Shown one piece after another: positions 52,796-61,207 of a stretch of 64,000 bases of DNA. Made by a program: the position numbers and the translations under genes. The notes under the pieces are model-generated. The model ran no database searches. It worked only from the letters and a program-made list of their open reading frames with translations, and was not told the DNA's origin. The DNA lies in assembly GCF_006491645.1 (NCBI RefSeq), contig NZ_VDCZ01000010.1, positions 1 through 64,000 on the forward strand, in the 5' to 3' direction. The DNA is from Flavobacterium profundi (GTDB lineage: Bacteria > Bacteroidota > Bacteroidia > Flavobacteriales > Flavobacteriaceae). Position 1 is the stretch's first letter. Every line of letters begins with the position of its first letter.

Positions 52796-53494
52796 TTAGT
52801 CTCTAGAGCCCAATATTCTATACGCCCAATATAAAAGCGACGCTAACGCTCCAAGTGCAGCTACCACATAAGTTCTTGCTGCCCACTTTAAAGAATCTTC
52901 TGCGCCAGCATATTCTTGTTGGGTTAACATATTCTTATTTTTTAACCAACTTAAAGCTCTGTTACTTGCGTCGTATTCAACAGGCAATGTAATAAAACTG
53001 AACGTAGTTGCTATTGCCATTAAAATTAAACCGGCCACAGCTACATAAAAACCTATACTTGTTTTCGAAGCAAATCCTAAAATCAACCCTCCCATAATTA
53101 ACCATTGCGATAAACTAGAAGAGACATTTACGACAGGAACCATTTTAGAACGCATGGTTAACCAACTGTAAGCTTGAGCATGTTGAACAGCATGACCACA
53201 TTCATGAGCAGCCACGGCTGCAGCCGCAGCATTTCTTTGGTTATAAACTGCTTCACTTAAATTCACCGTTTTATTCATAGGATTATAGTGATCAGTTAAC
53301 TGACCTGGTGTTGAAATTACTTTTACATCATAAATTCCATTATCAGACAACATTTTTTCAGCAATTTCAGCTCCACTCATCCCATTACGTAAATGCACCT
53401 TAGAATAGTAGGCAAATTTGCTTTTTAATCGCGCACTAACCAACCAACTAAAAAGGGCAATTCCTCCAATTAATATTAAATAAGTAAAATCCAT
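52796..53494 (-). CDS. Zinc metallopeptidase, YugP-like
   Basis: This 232-residue membrane protein has an N-terminal span, the zinc site HECGH (residues 97-101, in AAVAAHECGHAVQHAQAY), then two or three hydrophobic spans and LPVEYDASNRALSWL, which holds the third ligand region. This is the neutral zinc metallopeptidase type 2 family (YugP). Substrate unknown. Confidence 0.85.
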   Translation of the reverse strand: MDFTYLILIGGIALFSWLVSARLKSKFAYYSKVHLRNGMSGAEIAEKMLSDNGIYDVKVISTPGQLTDHYNPMNKTVNLSEAVYNQRNAAAAAVAAHECGHAVQHAQAYSWLTMRSKMVPVVNVSSSLSQWLIMGGLILGFASKTSIGFYVAVAGLILMAIATTFSFITLPVEYDASNRALSWLKNKNMLTQQEYAGAEDSLKWAARTYVVAALGALASLLYWAYRILGSRD

Positions 53495-53745
53495 ATTTCA
53501 ATCTTTTTTAAACTTTAAAACATGGATTAAACAGCAAAATACATTCCATTTTTAAAAAATGACACTTTGACATTATTGGCTCTCATAATCAACGCATTCG
53601 TTTTGATTAATCTTACTATAATTTAAAAATTAAAGGACTGCATTTTATAAAAGCTATGGGAATTCATTTTTTAGACATAAAAAAACAATTGAATTTTACA
53701 ACGTCATAAGCATCAAAAATAATTCAAATTTAAAATCAAATCATC

Positions 53746-54339
53746 ATGAAACATTTATTCTTTATAAGTATCGTATTTTGCTTTTTGAATTGCAATCCAA
53801 TAAAAAATGCAGATCGATTAGCCGAAAAAAATAAAAAAACAATAATATATCCCGAATTCAATTTCAGCACTGAAGTTGCAAAAAAACAATTGGAAAAAGG
53901 AGATGGATTAATTAAAGGCTTATTATATAAATCTACCAATAAGTTATCTGTTACTGGAGCAAAATCTTTTGGAAGAGGGATAAAAGTAGATTTATATCCT
54001 GTTACGGATTATTTTATGGCTTGGTATCAATTAAGAGAAAAGAAGGAAAACAAAAAAACGGTTGTTTACTTATCTGATGAAGCCTATGCCATGCGATTGG
54101 AAACCTATACAGATGATTACGGCCGTTTTGAATTCAAGGAAATGAAACCAGGGAAATATTTCTTACAAGCCTTCATGTCTACTTCCAAAACCTATTCTAG
54201 AGATGTAGTCGTTGGAACAAACTCCTATGGAACTCAATTTTACCAAAAAGAAAATTACAATGTGGTAGACCATCATCGCGTTGAAAAATTTGTAGAAATT
54301 TCCAAATCAGGTGACATTATTGAAGTAAAATTAAATTAA
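53746..54339 (+). CDS. Hypothetical lipoprotein with carboxypeptidase-regulatory-like fold
   Basis: This 197-residue protein has a lipoprotein signal peptide with lipobox FLNC (Cys16), a helical stretch, and a C-terminal beta region with DDYGRFEFKEMKPGKYFLQAF, typical of CarboxypepD-like beta sandwiches. No family assigned. It begins a run of three small envelope-type genes to 55072. Confidence 0.65.
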   Translation: MKHLFFISIVFCFLNCNPIKNADRLAEKNKKTIIYPEFNFSTEVAKKQLEKGDGLIKGLLYKSTNKLSVTGAKSFGRGIKVDLYPVTDYFMAWYQLREKKENKKTVVYLSDEAYAMRLETYTDDYGRFEFKEMKPGKYFLQAFMSTSKTYSRDVVVGTNSYGTQFYQKENYNVVDHHRVEKFVEISKSGDIIEVKLN

Positions 54340-54359
54340 ACTAATCTAAAACTATAAAA

Positions 54360-54755
54360 ATGAACAAAATCCTAAGAAACTTTATCTTTCTTTTTAGCTT
54401 CATCACTATTTCGTGTAGTAAAGATGATTCGCCATCTTCGAGTTCAAAAAGTATAAAATATGAACTTAGCGGCACTTATTCAGGCACCTTAATCGTAGTA
54501 TATACAAATCCAGATGGTATTAACCAAATTGAAGACAACATCAGCTTACCTTGGTTAAAAGAAATTACACTTACTAATCCAAGCGCTACAACTGCGATAG
54601 TTTTAACCGCAGGCTCGGAAGTAAGTGGAGCTGGACAGGCTAATGAAATAGTCACTGGAAAAATCTTTATTGGTTCATATCTTAAAAAAACAGCTACTGT
54701 CAATACCACTAGCATTGGCTATGCCAGTTTAGACATTGCTACTTTATACGAATAA
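54360..54755 (+). CDS. Hypothetical small lipoprotein
   Basis: This 131-residue protein has a signal peptide and lipobox ITISC (Cys20), followed by a Ser-rich linker and a beta-rich domain (YELSGTYSGTLIVVYTNPDG). No family recognised. It starts 20 bp after the previous gene, so the two are likely cotranscribed. Confidence 0.65.
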   Translation: MNKILRNFIFLFSFITISCSKDDSPSSSSKSIKYELSGTYSGTLIVVYTNPDGINQIEDNISLPWLKEITLTNPSATTAIVLTAGSEVSGAGQANEIVTGKIFIGSYLKKTATVNTTSIGYASLDIATLYE

Positions 54756-54838
54756 AAAACTCCAATAAATTATAAACAAAAGTCAAAAACGCAATTGACT
54801 AAAATGGTTTGCGTACCTAAATTTTAAAACAAATAATC

Positions 54839-55072
54839 ATGGAAAATTTCAAAAAATTCGCATTAACAAATGAAGAAGGCTCAACAATTAAAGGTTCTGG
54901 AAGAGTATCATACAGTACTTCTGTAGATAATGGTGATGGTACCACCACAATAACCTATGTAAGTTTTGTTGATACAAATGGGAATTACACTTGGGACGCA
55001 GGTGAAGATGGAAGTACTGCTGTAGTAATTTGCCCAAAAGGAACAAGACAAATCACGAACCAACAACTTTAA
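54839..55072 (+). CDS. Small protein with double-glycine-like leader
   Basis: This 77-residue protein starts MENFKKFALTNEEGSTIKGSG, resembling Bacteroidota natural-product or secreted-peptide leaders of the form Lys-hydrophobic ... I-K-G-[GS]. The core is beta-like with FVDTNGNYTWDAGEDG, an EF-hand-like acidic loop, and a single Cys. No classical signal peptide. It lacks the exact 25-residue leader of the peptides at 590-2930. Identity uncertain. Confidence 0.55.
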   Translation: MENFKKFALTNEEGSTIKGSGRVSYSTSVDNGDGTTTITYVSFVDTNGNYTWDAGEDGSTAVVICPKGTRQITNQQL

Positions 55073-55117
55073 AAAAAATAATAGTTCATAATTGAAACTA
55101 TTATAATTTGTTTTGTT

Positions 55118-55144
55118 AAAAATGGGGCTTTTGGCCCCATTTTT
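55118..55144. terminator. bidirectional terminator between 54839 gene and SPFH-like gene
   Basis: The stem AAAAATGGGGC/GCCCCATTTTT surrounds a small loop; A and T runs are on both sides. Confidence 0.85.
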
Positions 55145-55151
55145 CATATTC

Positions 55152-55565
55152 TTAATTCGTTGGTGATTGTGTTTTATTCACGTCCATTACAGGTAATAAT
55201 CCATTAGACGGCACATAAATAATTTGTGGCAAATCGCCTTTATCAGCTAATTTTTCCAAGGTACGAATGAACAAATATTGATTGTAGGTTTCACTCAACG
55301 TTCCATTTTCTACGCGCATCGCTTCTGCCATCCCTTTTGCTCTTTCAATTTCTGCTTGCGCATTCAATTTCTCCGCTTCTAATTTGGCTTTCGCTTCTTC
55401 CACCAAAATTCTTCGGTTTTGTTCTGCTTTTGCCATTTCCGCTTTTCCAGCCATTTCTTGTTGCCAAACGTTATATCTTGGTAAACCAAACATTAATAAG
55501 GCTACGAAAAGAAGTATAAAAAATAAAGCTCCGACAATTACTTTTCCTGCATTTCTTTTTTCCAT
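55152..55565 (-). CDS. Short SPFH-like membrane protein lacking the SPFH core
   Basis: This 137-residue protein has an N-terminal span (about 8-27) and a long Ala/Glu/Lys coiled coil (EMAGKAEMAKAEQNRRILVE, EEAKAKLEAEKLNAQAEIERA). It then has the C-terminal SPFH-like TYNQYLFIRTLEKLADKGD and IIYVPSNGLLPV. It resembles a prohibitin/stomatin protein missing its SPFH core domain. It is clean and in frame, so it is probably a natural short family. It may form oligomers at the membrane. Confidence 0.72.
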   Translation of the reverse strand: MEKRNAGKVIVGALFFILLFVALLMFGLPRYNVWQQEMAGKAEMAKAEQNRRILVEEAKAKLEAEKLNAQAEIERAKGMAEAMRVENGTLSETYNQYLFIRTLEKLADKGDLPQIIYVPSNGLLPVMDVNKTQSPTN

Positions 55566-55646
55566 TTTTTTAAAGTTTTTAGTTACTTATTATACGCAAA
55601 AAATGAAAAATGTTACAAAAAAAGGATGAAAGCAACTTCGGAAATT

Positions 55647-56246
55647 TTAAGAAACGTTTTTTAGTTCTTTGTTTTTCTTGGCTTCTTCAAATAATTGTCT
55701 TCGTAAACTTTGTTCTCTTTCGATACAAACTCTTCGGTAGGATTCATATTCTTCTTCTAAATCCTTTAATACTGTTTTAGAATGACTGGTTACTGCATTA
55801 GCCGTTTTAAATTTGTAAAATAAAATACCCGCCACTGCAAGTGTACCTAAAAATAAGGTCCACATCGTAACCGAATAACTATCTTTACTAACTAACATTC
55901 CTAAAAAAGAAATGCTTGCCTTCTCTTCTGTCAAAACGGCATTATTCTGCTTTAATTCCTGAATTTCATTTTGAAGCAACAAAATACTTTTTTTATTTTC
56001 AGCAATTTCTTTATTTAATGTATTTTGAATTTGCTCTTGTTCTTTAATAAAAGCGTTTAAACTGTTTTGAAAACCATAAATAGCATTTTTTTCGATTACT
56101 TTGTAGTTTTGGTAACTGGAAGATTTAGTAATTAAAGTGTTTAAATCAGTTGCAATTTTTGGTTCGTTTTCCTGTGCAACAGACACAGACAAGGAAGCAC
56201 TAAAACACAATAGTGCTACCATCATTTTTTTAGATAGTTTAGTCAT
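55647..56246 (-). CDS. Hypothetical coiled-coil membrane protein
   Basis: This 199-residue protein has a signal peptide (ends SVSVAQ), a coiled coil (about 60-110, LNKEIAENKKSILLLQNEIQ), a single span (about 127-145) and a charged C-terminal coiled coil (about 155-199, with EEEYESYRRVCIEREQSLRR). No family recognised. It is upstream of the SPFH-like gene on the same strand with 81 bp between. Both have coiled coils and single spans. Confidence 0.65.
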   Translation of the reverse strand: MTKLSKKMMVALLCFSASLSVSVAQENEPKIATDLNTLITKSSSYQNYKVIEKNAIYGFQNSLNAFIKEQEQIQNTLNKEIAENKKSILLLQNEIQELKQNNAVLTEEKASISFLGMLVSKDSYSVTMWTLFLGTLAVAGILFYKFKTANAVTSHSKTVLKDLEEEYESYRRVCIEREQSLRRQLFEEAKKNKELKNVS

Positions 56247-56418
56247 GATAGATTGGTTTGATAATTTAAAAAGGGCATATTTCTACTTCAAGAAATAAAT
56301 CCTTTATTGTTTGTTTATTACAATAAATGAAAAAAAAATGAATTTATTGTGTAAAAATCTAATTTTAAGGTTTTTTTTAGATATTTCATGCCTTTTTATA
56401 AGAATTTTCAATAAAAAA

Positions 56419-56451
56419 ATCCCAAACAGACATTTTTTGTCTATTTGGGAT
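56419..56451 (-). terminator. terminator of leuS
   Basis: The stem ATCCCAAA-C-AGACA/TGTCT-A-TTTGGGAT (one mismatch) is followed on minus by TTTTTTTATTG. Confidence 0.85.
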
Positions 56452-56472
56452 GTACTATAAAAGATAAAAAAT

Positions 56473-59343
56473 CTATCCTACTAAATTGATAATTTTTCCT
56501 GGAACGATAATTACTTTATTAGGTGTTCTTCCTTGTAATTGATTTTGCGTTCTTTCATCTGCCATTACAATTTCTTCAATTTGTTCCTTGGTTAAATCCA
56601 ATGGCAATTTCATCGTAAAACGCATTTTTCCATTAAAAGAAACCGGATATTCTTTTTCGCTTTCCACCAAATATTTTTCTTCAAAAATTGGAAACGGTAC
56701 TTTCGCAATCGAACCAGCATAACCTAAAGCGCTCCATAATTCTTCTGCAATATGAGGTGCATAAGGAGACAACACAACTGCTAATGGTTCTAAAATAGCA
56801 CGATGGTGACATTTTTGTTGGGCCAACTCATTCACGCATATCATAAATTGGGAAACCGAAGTATTGAAAGAAAAGTTCTCGATATCTTCTGTGGCTTTTT
56901 TAATCGTTTTATGCAGCGATTTGTACATTTCTGCTGTGGGTTCGTCATTGGTAACTATTAAACCATTGTCATCAAAATACAAACGCCATAATTTTTTAAG
57001 GAAACCATATACCCCTGTAATTCCGGCTGTATTCCATGGTTTTGCTTGTTCCAATGGTCCTAAGAACATTTCATACAAACGTAAGGTATCGGCACCATAT
57101 TCTTCACAAATATCATCTGGATTGACAACGTTGTACCATCTTTTAGACATTTTTTCTACTTCTCGGCCAACAATATATCTACCATTTTCAGTTATGAATT
57201 CAGCAGTTTTAAATTCTGGAATCCAATTTCTTAGTTTGTCCAAATCAATCTCATCAGAAGCATTTACAATATTTACATCAACTCTAATTTCTTCTACTTC
57301 ATAATCCGATTTTAGGTTTTTTGAGACATATTTATTTGTTCCTGATATACGATAAACAATTGCACTCATTCCCAAAATCATTCCTTGATTGATTAATTTT
57401 TTGAACGGTTCTTCAGTTGGTGCGAAACCTCTATCTTTTAAGAATTTGTTCCAAAAACGAGAATACAATAAATGTCCGGTTGCGTGCTCACTTCCTCCTA
57501 TATATAAATCTACATTTTCCCAATACGCTAATGCTTCCTTACTTGCAAATTCATTTTCATTGTGTGCATCCATATAACGCATCCAATACCAAGACGAACC
57601 GGCCCAACCTGGCATGGTATTTAATTCTAGAGGGAAAACAGTTTTGTTCTCGTCTCTCGACTCCGCTCGAGATGACAAAAACTCATTACTGACAACCGAA
57701 TTGGTTTTGGTATCCCAAGCCCAAACGGTTGCGTTTCCTAAAGGTGGTTGACCGTCTTCTGTAGGTAAATATTTTTCCACTTCGGGTAACACAATAGGTA
57801 AATGTTTCAAATCGATCATTTGTGGTAAACCATTTACGTAGTAAACAGGGAAAGGTTCGCCCCAATAACGTTGTCTTGAAAATACGGCATCACGCAAACG
57901 ATAATTGGTTTTTCCTTTGCCTTGACCCATTTTTTCAAGAGCTTCAATTACTTTTTTCGTAGCTTCTTTATAACCTAAACCATTTAAGAAATCCGAATCC
58001 ACTAATTCAAACCCTTCTTTCGCTCCAAAAGCGGCTTCCGAAATATCTTGATTGAAAATATTTTTAATTTCAGGCATACCTTTCGTGCCTTTAAAGAAAT
58101 TGGCAAACGCATAATCGCGTTCGTCTCCGCAAGGAACCGCCATAACTGCACCTGTTCCATAACCTGCCAAAACATAATCTCCAATCCAAACCGGAATCGG
58201 TTCTTTAGTAAACGGATGTTCAGCATACGCACCTGTAAATACTCCAGAAATCGTTTTCACATCAGCCATACGCTCTCTTTCCGAACGCTTTGAAGTGGCT
58301 TCAATATAGGCTTCAACCGCTTCTTTTTGTTCTGGTGTTGTAATTTTAGCAACTAAATCGTGTTCTGGTGCTAAGGTCATAAACGTAACTCCAAAAATCG
58401 TATCAGGACGTGTGGTAAACACATCGATTTGAAGAGGCTTCTCGACTCCGCTCGAAGTGACATTAAAAGAAACCATTGCACCAACTGATTTTCCAATCCA
58501 GTTGCGTTGCGATTCTTTTAAAGATTCAGTCCAATCGATGGTTTCCAAACCTTGTAATAAGCGTTCGGCATACGCAGAAATACGCATGGACCACTGTGTC
58601 ATTTTTTTACGGATAACAGGGTGACCGCCACGTTCTGAAACACCATTTACAATTTCGTCATTGGCCAAAACCGTTCCTAATGCGGGACACCAGTTTACTT
58701 CTGTTTCAGCTAAATAGGTTAATCGGTATTGCAATAGTATTCTTTGTTGCTGCTCTGACGAAAATGCGTTCCATTCGCTTGACGAAAAAACAGTAATCCC
58801 TTCATCACAAACCGCATTAACCGTAGCATTTCCTTCTTTTTCAAAAAGAGCAATTAAAGTGGCTATATCTTCTGCTTTATTGGTATCGTTATTGTACCAC
58901 GAATTGAATAATTGGATAAAAATCCATTGCGTCCATTTGTAATAATCAGCATTTGAAGTGCGTACTTCTCTACTCCAGTCAAAAGAAAAACCGATTTTAT
59001 CTAATTGTTCACGATAACGTGCAATATTTTCTTTGGTCGTTTTATCTGGATGTTGCCCCGTTTGAATCGCATATTGTTCTGCGGGTAAACCAAAAGAATC
59101 ATATCCTTGTGGATGCAACACGTTAAAACCTTTATGTCTTTTATATCTTGCTACGATATCAGAAGCGATATATCCTAGTGGATGACCCACGTGTAAACCA
59201 GCGCCTGATGGATAAGGAAACATGTCTAATACATAATATTTTGGTTTTCCTGAGGCTTCAGTAGGGTTTTCTGCAGCGAAAGTTTGGTTGTCTGCCCAAT
59301 ATTTACGCCATTTGGCTTCGATTTCGTTATGAAAATATTTCAT
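56473..59343 (-). CDS. leuS: Leucyl-tRNA synthetase
   Basis: This 956-residue enzyme has HIGH as HVGH (51-54, in PYPSGAGLHVGHPLGY), the CP1 editing domain with DVFTTRPDTIFGVTFMTLAP, PLELNTMPGWAGSSWYW, and KMSKR (about 729-733). Two stretches, around residues 294-302 (NVTSSGVEKPLQ) and 556-563 (LSSRAESRDEN), are encoded by two near-identical 23-bp copies of a dispersed palindromic repeat, in two different frames. They lie in loops beside the editing domain and before the catalytic core. The frame is otherwise intact, so the enzyme is likely functional. Confidence 0.93.
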   Translation of the reverse strand: MKYFHNEIEAKWRKYWADNQTFAAENPTEASGKPKYYVLDMFPYPSGAGLHVGHPLGYIASDIVARYKRHKGFNVLHPQGYDSFGLPAEQYAIQTGQHPDKTTKENIARYREQLDKIGFSFDWSREVRTSNADYYKWTQWIFIQLFNSWYNNDTNKAEDIATLIALFEKEGNATVNAVCDEGITVFSSSEWNAFSSEQQQRILLQYRLTYLAETEVNWCPALGTVLANDEIVNGVSERGGHPVIRKKMTQWSMRISAYAERLLQGLETIDWTESLKESQRNWIGKSVGAMVSFNVTSSGVEKPLQIDVFTTRPDTIFGVTFMTLAPEHDLVAKITTPEQKEAVEAYIEATSKRSERERMADVKTISGVFTGAYAEHPFTKEPIPVWIGDYVLAGYGTGAVMAVPCGDERDYAFANFFKGTKGMPEIKNIFNQDISEAAFGAKEGFELVDSDFLNGLGYKEATKKVIEALEKMGQGKGKTNYRLRDAVFSRQRYWGEPFPVYYVNGLPQMIDLKHLPIVLPEVEKYLPTEDGQPPLGNATVWAWDTKTNSVVSNEFLSSRAESRDENKTVFPLELNTMPGWAGSSWYWMRYMDAHNENEFASKEALAYWENVDLYIGGSEHATGHLLYSRFWNKFLKDRGFAPTEEPFKKLINQGMILGMSAIVYRISGTNKYVSKNLKSDYEVEEIRVDVNIVNASDEIDLDKLRNWIPEFKTAEFITENGRYIVGREVEKMSKRWYNVVNPDDICEEYGADTLRLYEMFLGPLEQAKPWNTAGITGVYGFLKKLWRLYFDDNGLIVTNDEPTAEMYKSLHKTIKKATEDIENFSFNTSVSQFMICVNELAQQKCHHRAILEPLAVVLSPYAPHIAEELWSALGYAGSIAKVPFPIFEEKYLVESEKEYPVSFNGKMRFTMKLPLDLTKEQIEEIVMADERTQNQLQGRTPNKVIIVPGKIINLVG
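57655..57677 (-). repeat. dispersed palindromic repeat copy A inside leuS
   Basis: A 23-bp element with core TCGAGCGGAGTCGAGA on the minus strand and stem TCTCGA/TCGAGA. It matches copy B except at two adjacent bases. From memory this motif is repeated many times in Flavobacteriaceae genomes. Here it encodes LSSRAESR in frame. Confidence 0.7.
58440..58462 (-). repeat. dispersed palindromic repeat copy B inside leuS
   Basis: The same 23-bp element with the same orientation and core TCGAGCGGAGTCGAGA. It is read in a different frame, giving VTSSGVEK. Confidence 0.7.
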
Positions 59344-59401
59344 TTGTAAGTGTAAATTTTAAAATTTTAGAGTCCTTTTTTACTCCTTAAAAAAACAGCT
59401 A

Positions 59402-59409
59402 CAAAAATA
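59402..59409 (-). promoter_or_regulatory. -7 box of leuS
   Basis: CAAAAATA on plus reads TATTTTTG on minus, 58 bp upstream of the leuS start. Confidence 0.45.
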
Positions 59410-59498
59410 CATTTTAAAATATTAAAGTTAAAACTTTGTTGTTATATTCTACATAAACAAAATTTCTTTACTATTTTTACCTCATATTTCTAAATTTT

Positions 59499-60374
59499 AT
59501 GGCATCTTCATTTGAAAATTATAACAAAAGACGTTTAATTTCATCTTATTTTTCGGTTGTATTAAGTATTTTTTTAGTCCTTTTCTTGTTGGGAACTTTA
59601 GGGTTATTTGTAATCAATTCTAAAAAACTAACCAATGATTTTAAAGAAAACATTCCAATGACTGTTTTTTTTAAGAATGAAGCTAAGGACAGTGTTTTGA
59701 ATGCATTTGATACGCAATTGAAAAATTCTAGATTTATCAAAGAATATGCTTTTGTTCATAAAGACAGTGCTGCCAAACATAATGTAGATATTGTAGGAAA
59801 AGATTTTATGTCTTTCCTAGGCTTTAATCCGTTGCAAAACTCCTTTGATATTAATTTAAAAGGTGAATATGTAGTAGCAGATAGCATTAAAAAAATTGAG
59901 CACGAGATTAAAAAAAATGAAATGGTTTCAGAAATCATTTATGACAAGCAATTGGTAGATTTAGTAAATGATAACATTAAAAAAATCAGTTTATGGATGC
60001 TTATTGCTATTGGTTTTTTAGCGGTGATTGCGATGCTTTTAATCAATAGTTCATTACGATTGTCTATTTATTCGCATCGATTTACCATTAAAACCATGCA
60101 AATGGTAGGCGCAACCAAATCGTTTATTAGAAAACCATTTATTTGGAGAAGTATTAAATTAGGATTAATTGGTTCTGGTTTAGCAATTTTGGCACTTTTT
60201 GGCTTGTTATATTATGTAGACCAATATTTGCCAAGTTTAAAACTATTAAAAGATTATACCTCTTTAACTATAGTATTCATGGGTGTATTACTTGTAGGGA
60301 TTATTATTACTTCGATTAGTACCTTTTTTGCAACCCAACGCTTTTTAAATTTAAGAACAGACGATTTGTATTAG
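59499..60374 (+). CDS. ftsX: Cell division protein FtsX (permease-like)
   Basis: This 291-residue protein has an N-terminal span (about 20-42), an extracellular domain (about 45-160), and three C-terminal spans with FtsX/MacB-like INSSLRLSIYSHRFTIKTMQMVGATKSFIRKPF. FtsX pairs with FtsE to control peptidoglycan hydrolases. Followed after 54 bp by the DUF3098 gene. Confidence 0.88.
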   Translation: MASSFENYNKRRLISSYFSVVLSIFLVLFLLGTLGLFVINSKKLTNDFKENIPMTVFFKNEAKDSVLNAFDTQLKNSRFIKEYAFVHKDSAAKHNVDIVGKDFMSFLGFNPLQNSFDINLKGEYVVADSIKKIEHEIKKNEMVSEIIYDKQLVDLVNDNIKKISLWMLIAIGFLAVIAMLLINSSLRLSIYSHRFTIKTMQMVGATKSFIRKPFIWRSIKLGLIGSGLAILALFGLLYYVDQYLPSLKLLKDYTSLTIVFMGVLLVGIIITSISTFFATQRFLNLRTDDLY

Positions 60375-60428
60375 TTTGAATTCATTTAGAAAGCAAAATA
60401 AACGTATATTTAATAATAAATTATAGAT

Positions 60429-60677
60429 ATGAAAAACAAACACGAAGAAAATCAGCAAGAGTTTTTATTTGGTAAAACCAACTATACTTTTTTATTAATT
60501 GGTGTAGTCGTAATTGCTTTAGGATTTCTATTAATGAGTGGTGGTGGAAGTGAAGATCCGAACGTTTGGAATCCAGAAATTTTTAGCTTTAGAAGAATTC
60601 GTTTGGCACCAACAACAGTATTGATTGGCTTTGGAATTGTAATTTATTCTATTTTCAAGAAAGACAAAAACAACTAA
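60429..60677 (+). CDS. DUF3098 membrane protein
   Basis: This 82-residue protein has two spans: NYTFLLIGVVVIALGFLLM and TTVLIGFGIVIYSIF, separated by GGGSEDPNVWNPEIFSFRRI. This is the DUF3098 signature. As I know it, the order ftsX-DUF3098-uppP is conserved in Flavobacteriia; here uppP begins 3.1 kb further on, behind the repeat region and the two-component genes. Confidence 0.87.
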   Translation: MKNKHEENQQEFLFGKTNYTFLLIGVVVIALGFLLMSGGGSEDPNVWNPEIFSFRRIRLAPTTVLIGFGIVIYSIFKKDKNN

Positions 60678-60778
60678 AAAAGAAAACACCCTTAAATCAG
60701 CATAGGTGTTTAAAGGTGTTTCTTAATTTACAATTGCCCAATTGTTGTTGTTTGTTTCTTGTTTGTTTACTCACTTGT
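60676..60778 (-). ncRNA. putative small RNA 1 (tandem repeat unit 1)
   Basis: The first of three homologous units, about 103 nt on the minus strand. Downstream of a -7-like box (TTTCTTTG; plus 60784-60791) lie an A/C-rich stretch with ACAAACAAG, the small hairpin CAATTGGGCAATTG, and a terminator: AAACACC paired with GGTGTTT (60684-60720), then T4CT6. No reading frame of note. The transcript ends are inferred from the box and the T-tract. Confidence 0.55.
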
Positions 60779-60812
60779 ATTGACAAAGAAAGCGTTATTT
60801 TATAATCTTTAT

Positions 60813-60830
60813 ACCCCTTTTTTCAGGGGT
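60813..60830. promoter_or_regulatory. operator palindrome of unit 1
   Basis: ACCCCTTTTTTCAGGGGT: 6-bp arms ACCCCT/AGGGGT, loop TTTTTC. It lies 21 bp before the -7-like box of unit 1, centred near -43 of the presumed start. In units 2 and 3 the loop runs the other way (GAAAAA/GTAAAA). Confidence 0.6.
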
Positions 60831-60875
60831 GTTGTTGTTTTTTAAACTAATTTGTTATTAAAAGAAGAATGCTAT

Positions 60876-60987
60876 AAAAAGAAAATACCCCTTTAAATAA
60901 GCATAGGCATTTAAAGAGGTATCACTTAATTTAATTTACAGTCGCCGAATTGTTGTTTGTTTATTTCTTGTTTGTTTATTCGTTTGT
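60876..60987 (-). ncRNA. putative small RNA 2 (tandem repeat unit 2)
   Basis: The second unit, about 112 nt on minus. The -7-like box is TTACTTTG (plus 60993-61000). The body has ACAAACAAGAAATAAAC and TGTAAATTAAATTAAG, shared with the other units. The terminator pairs ATACC-C-CTTTAAAT with ATTTAAAG-A-GGTAT (60885-60922), followed by TTTTCTTTTT. The internal small hairpin is weakened here. Confidence 0.55.
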
Positions 60988-61021
60988 TAAAGCAAAGTAA
61001 CCTCTTTTTTCACTACTAGAA

Positions 61022-61039
61022 ACCCCTGAAAAAAGGGGT
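61022..61039. promoter_or_regulatory. operator palindrome of unit 2
   Basis: ACCCCTGAAAAAAGGGGT. The distance to the -7-like box of unit 2 is 21 bp, as in units 1 and 3, although the spacer sequence is not conserved. Confidence 0.6.
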
Positions 61040-61068
61040 ATTGTTTTTTTATCAAAAAACTCGCTTGT

Positions 61069-61173
61069 AAAAGAAAATACCCTTACATCAGGATAAGTGA
61101 TTAAGGGTATTTCTTAATTTAATTTACAGTTGCCCAACTTTGTTTGTTTGTTGATTTGTTTTGTTATTGTTTG
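61069..61173 (-). ncRNA. putative small RNA 3 (tandem repeat unit 3)
   Basis: The third unit, about 105 nt on minus. The -7-like box is TTTCTTTG (plus 61179-61186). The body has ACAAACAAAC, the small hairpin AGTTGGGCAACT and TGTAAATTAAATTAAG. The terminator is a perfect 11-bp stem AAATACCCTTA/TAAGGGTATTT (61075-61112), then TTTTCTTTT. The small hairpin keeps its pairing relative to unit 1 through a G-C to A-T change, which supports RNA structure. Confidence 0.55.
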
Positions 61174-61207
61174 TGTTACAAAGAAAATACAAATCTTCAA
61201 ACCATAA

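Noticed and set aside
56864..57304. Open frames on the plus strand inside leuS (also 57389-57692 and 58048-58293)
   Set aside because: They are antisense to a highly conserved leuS and have no recognisable protein character.
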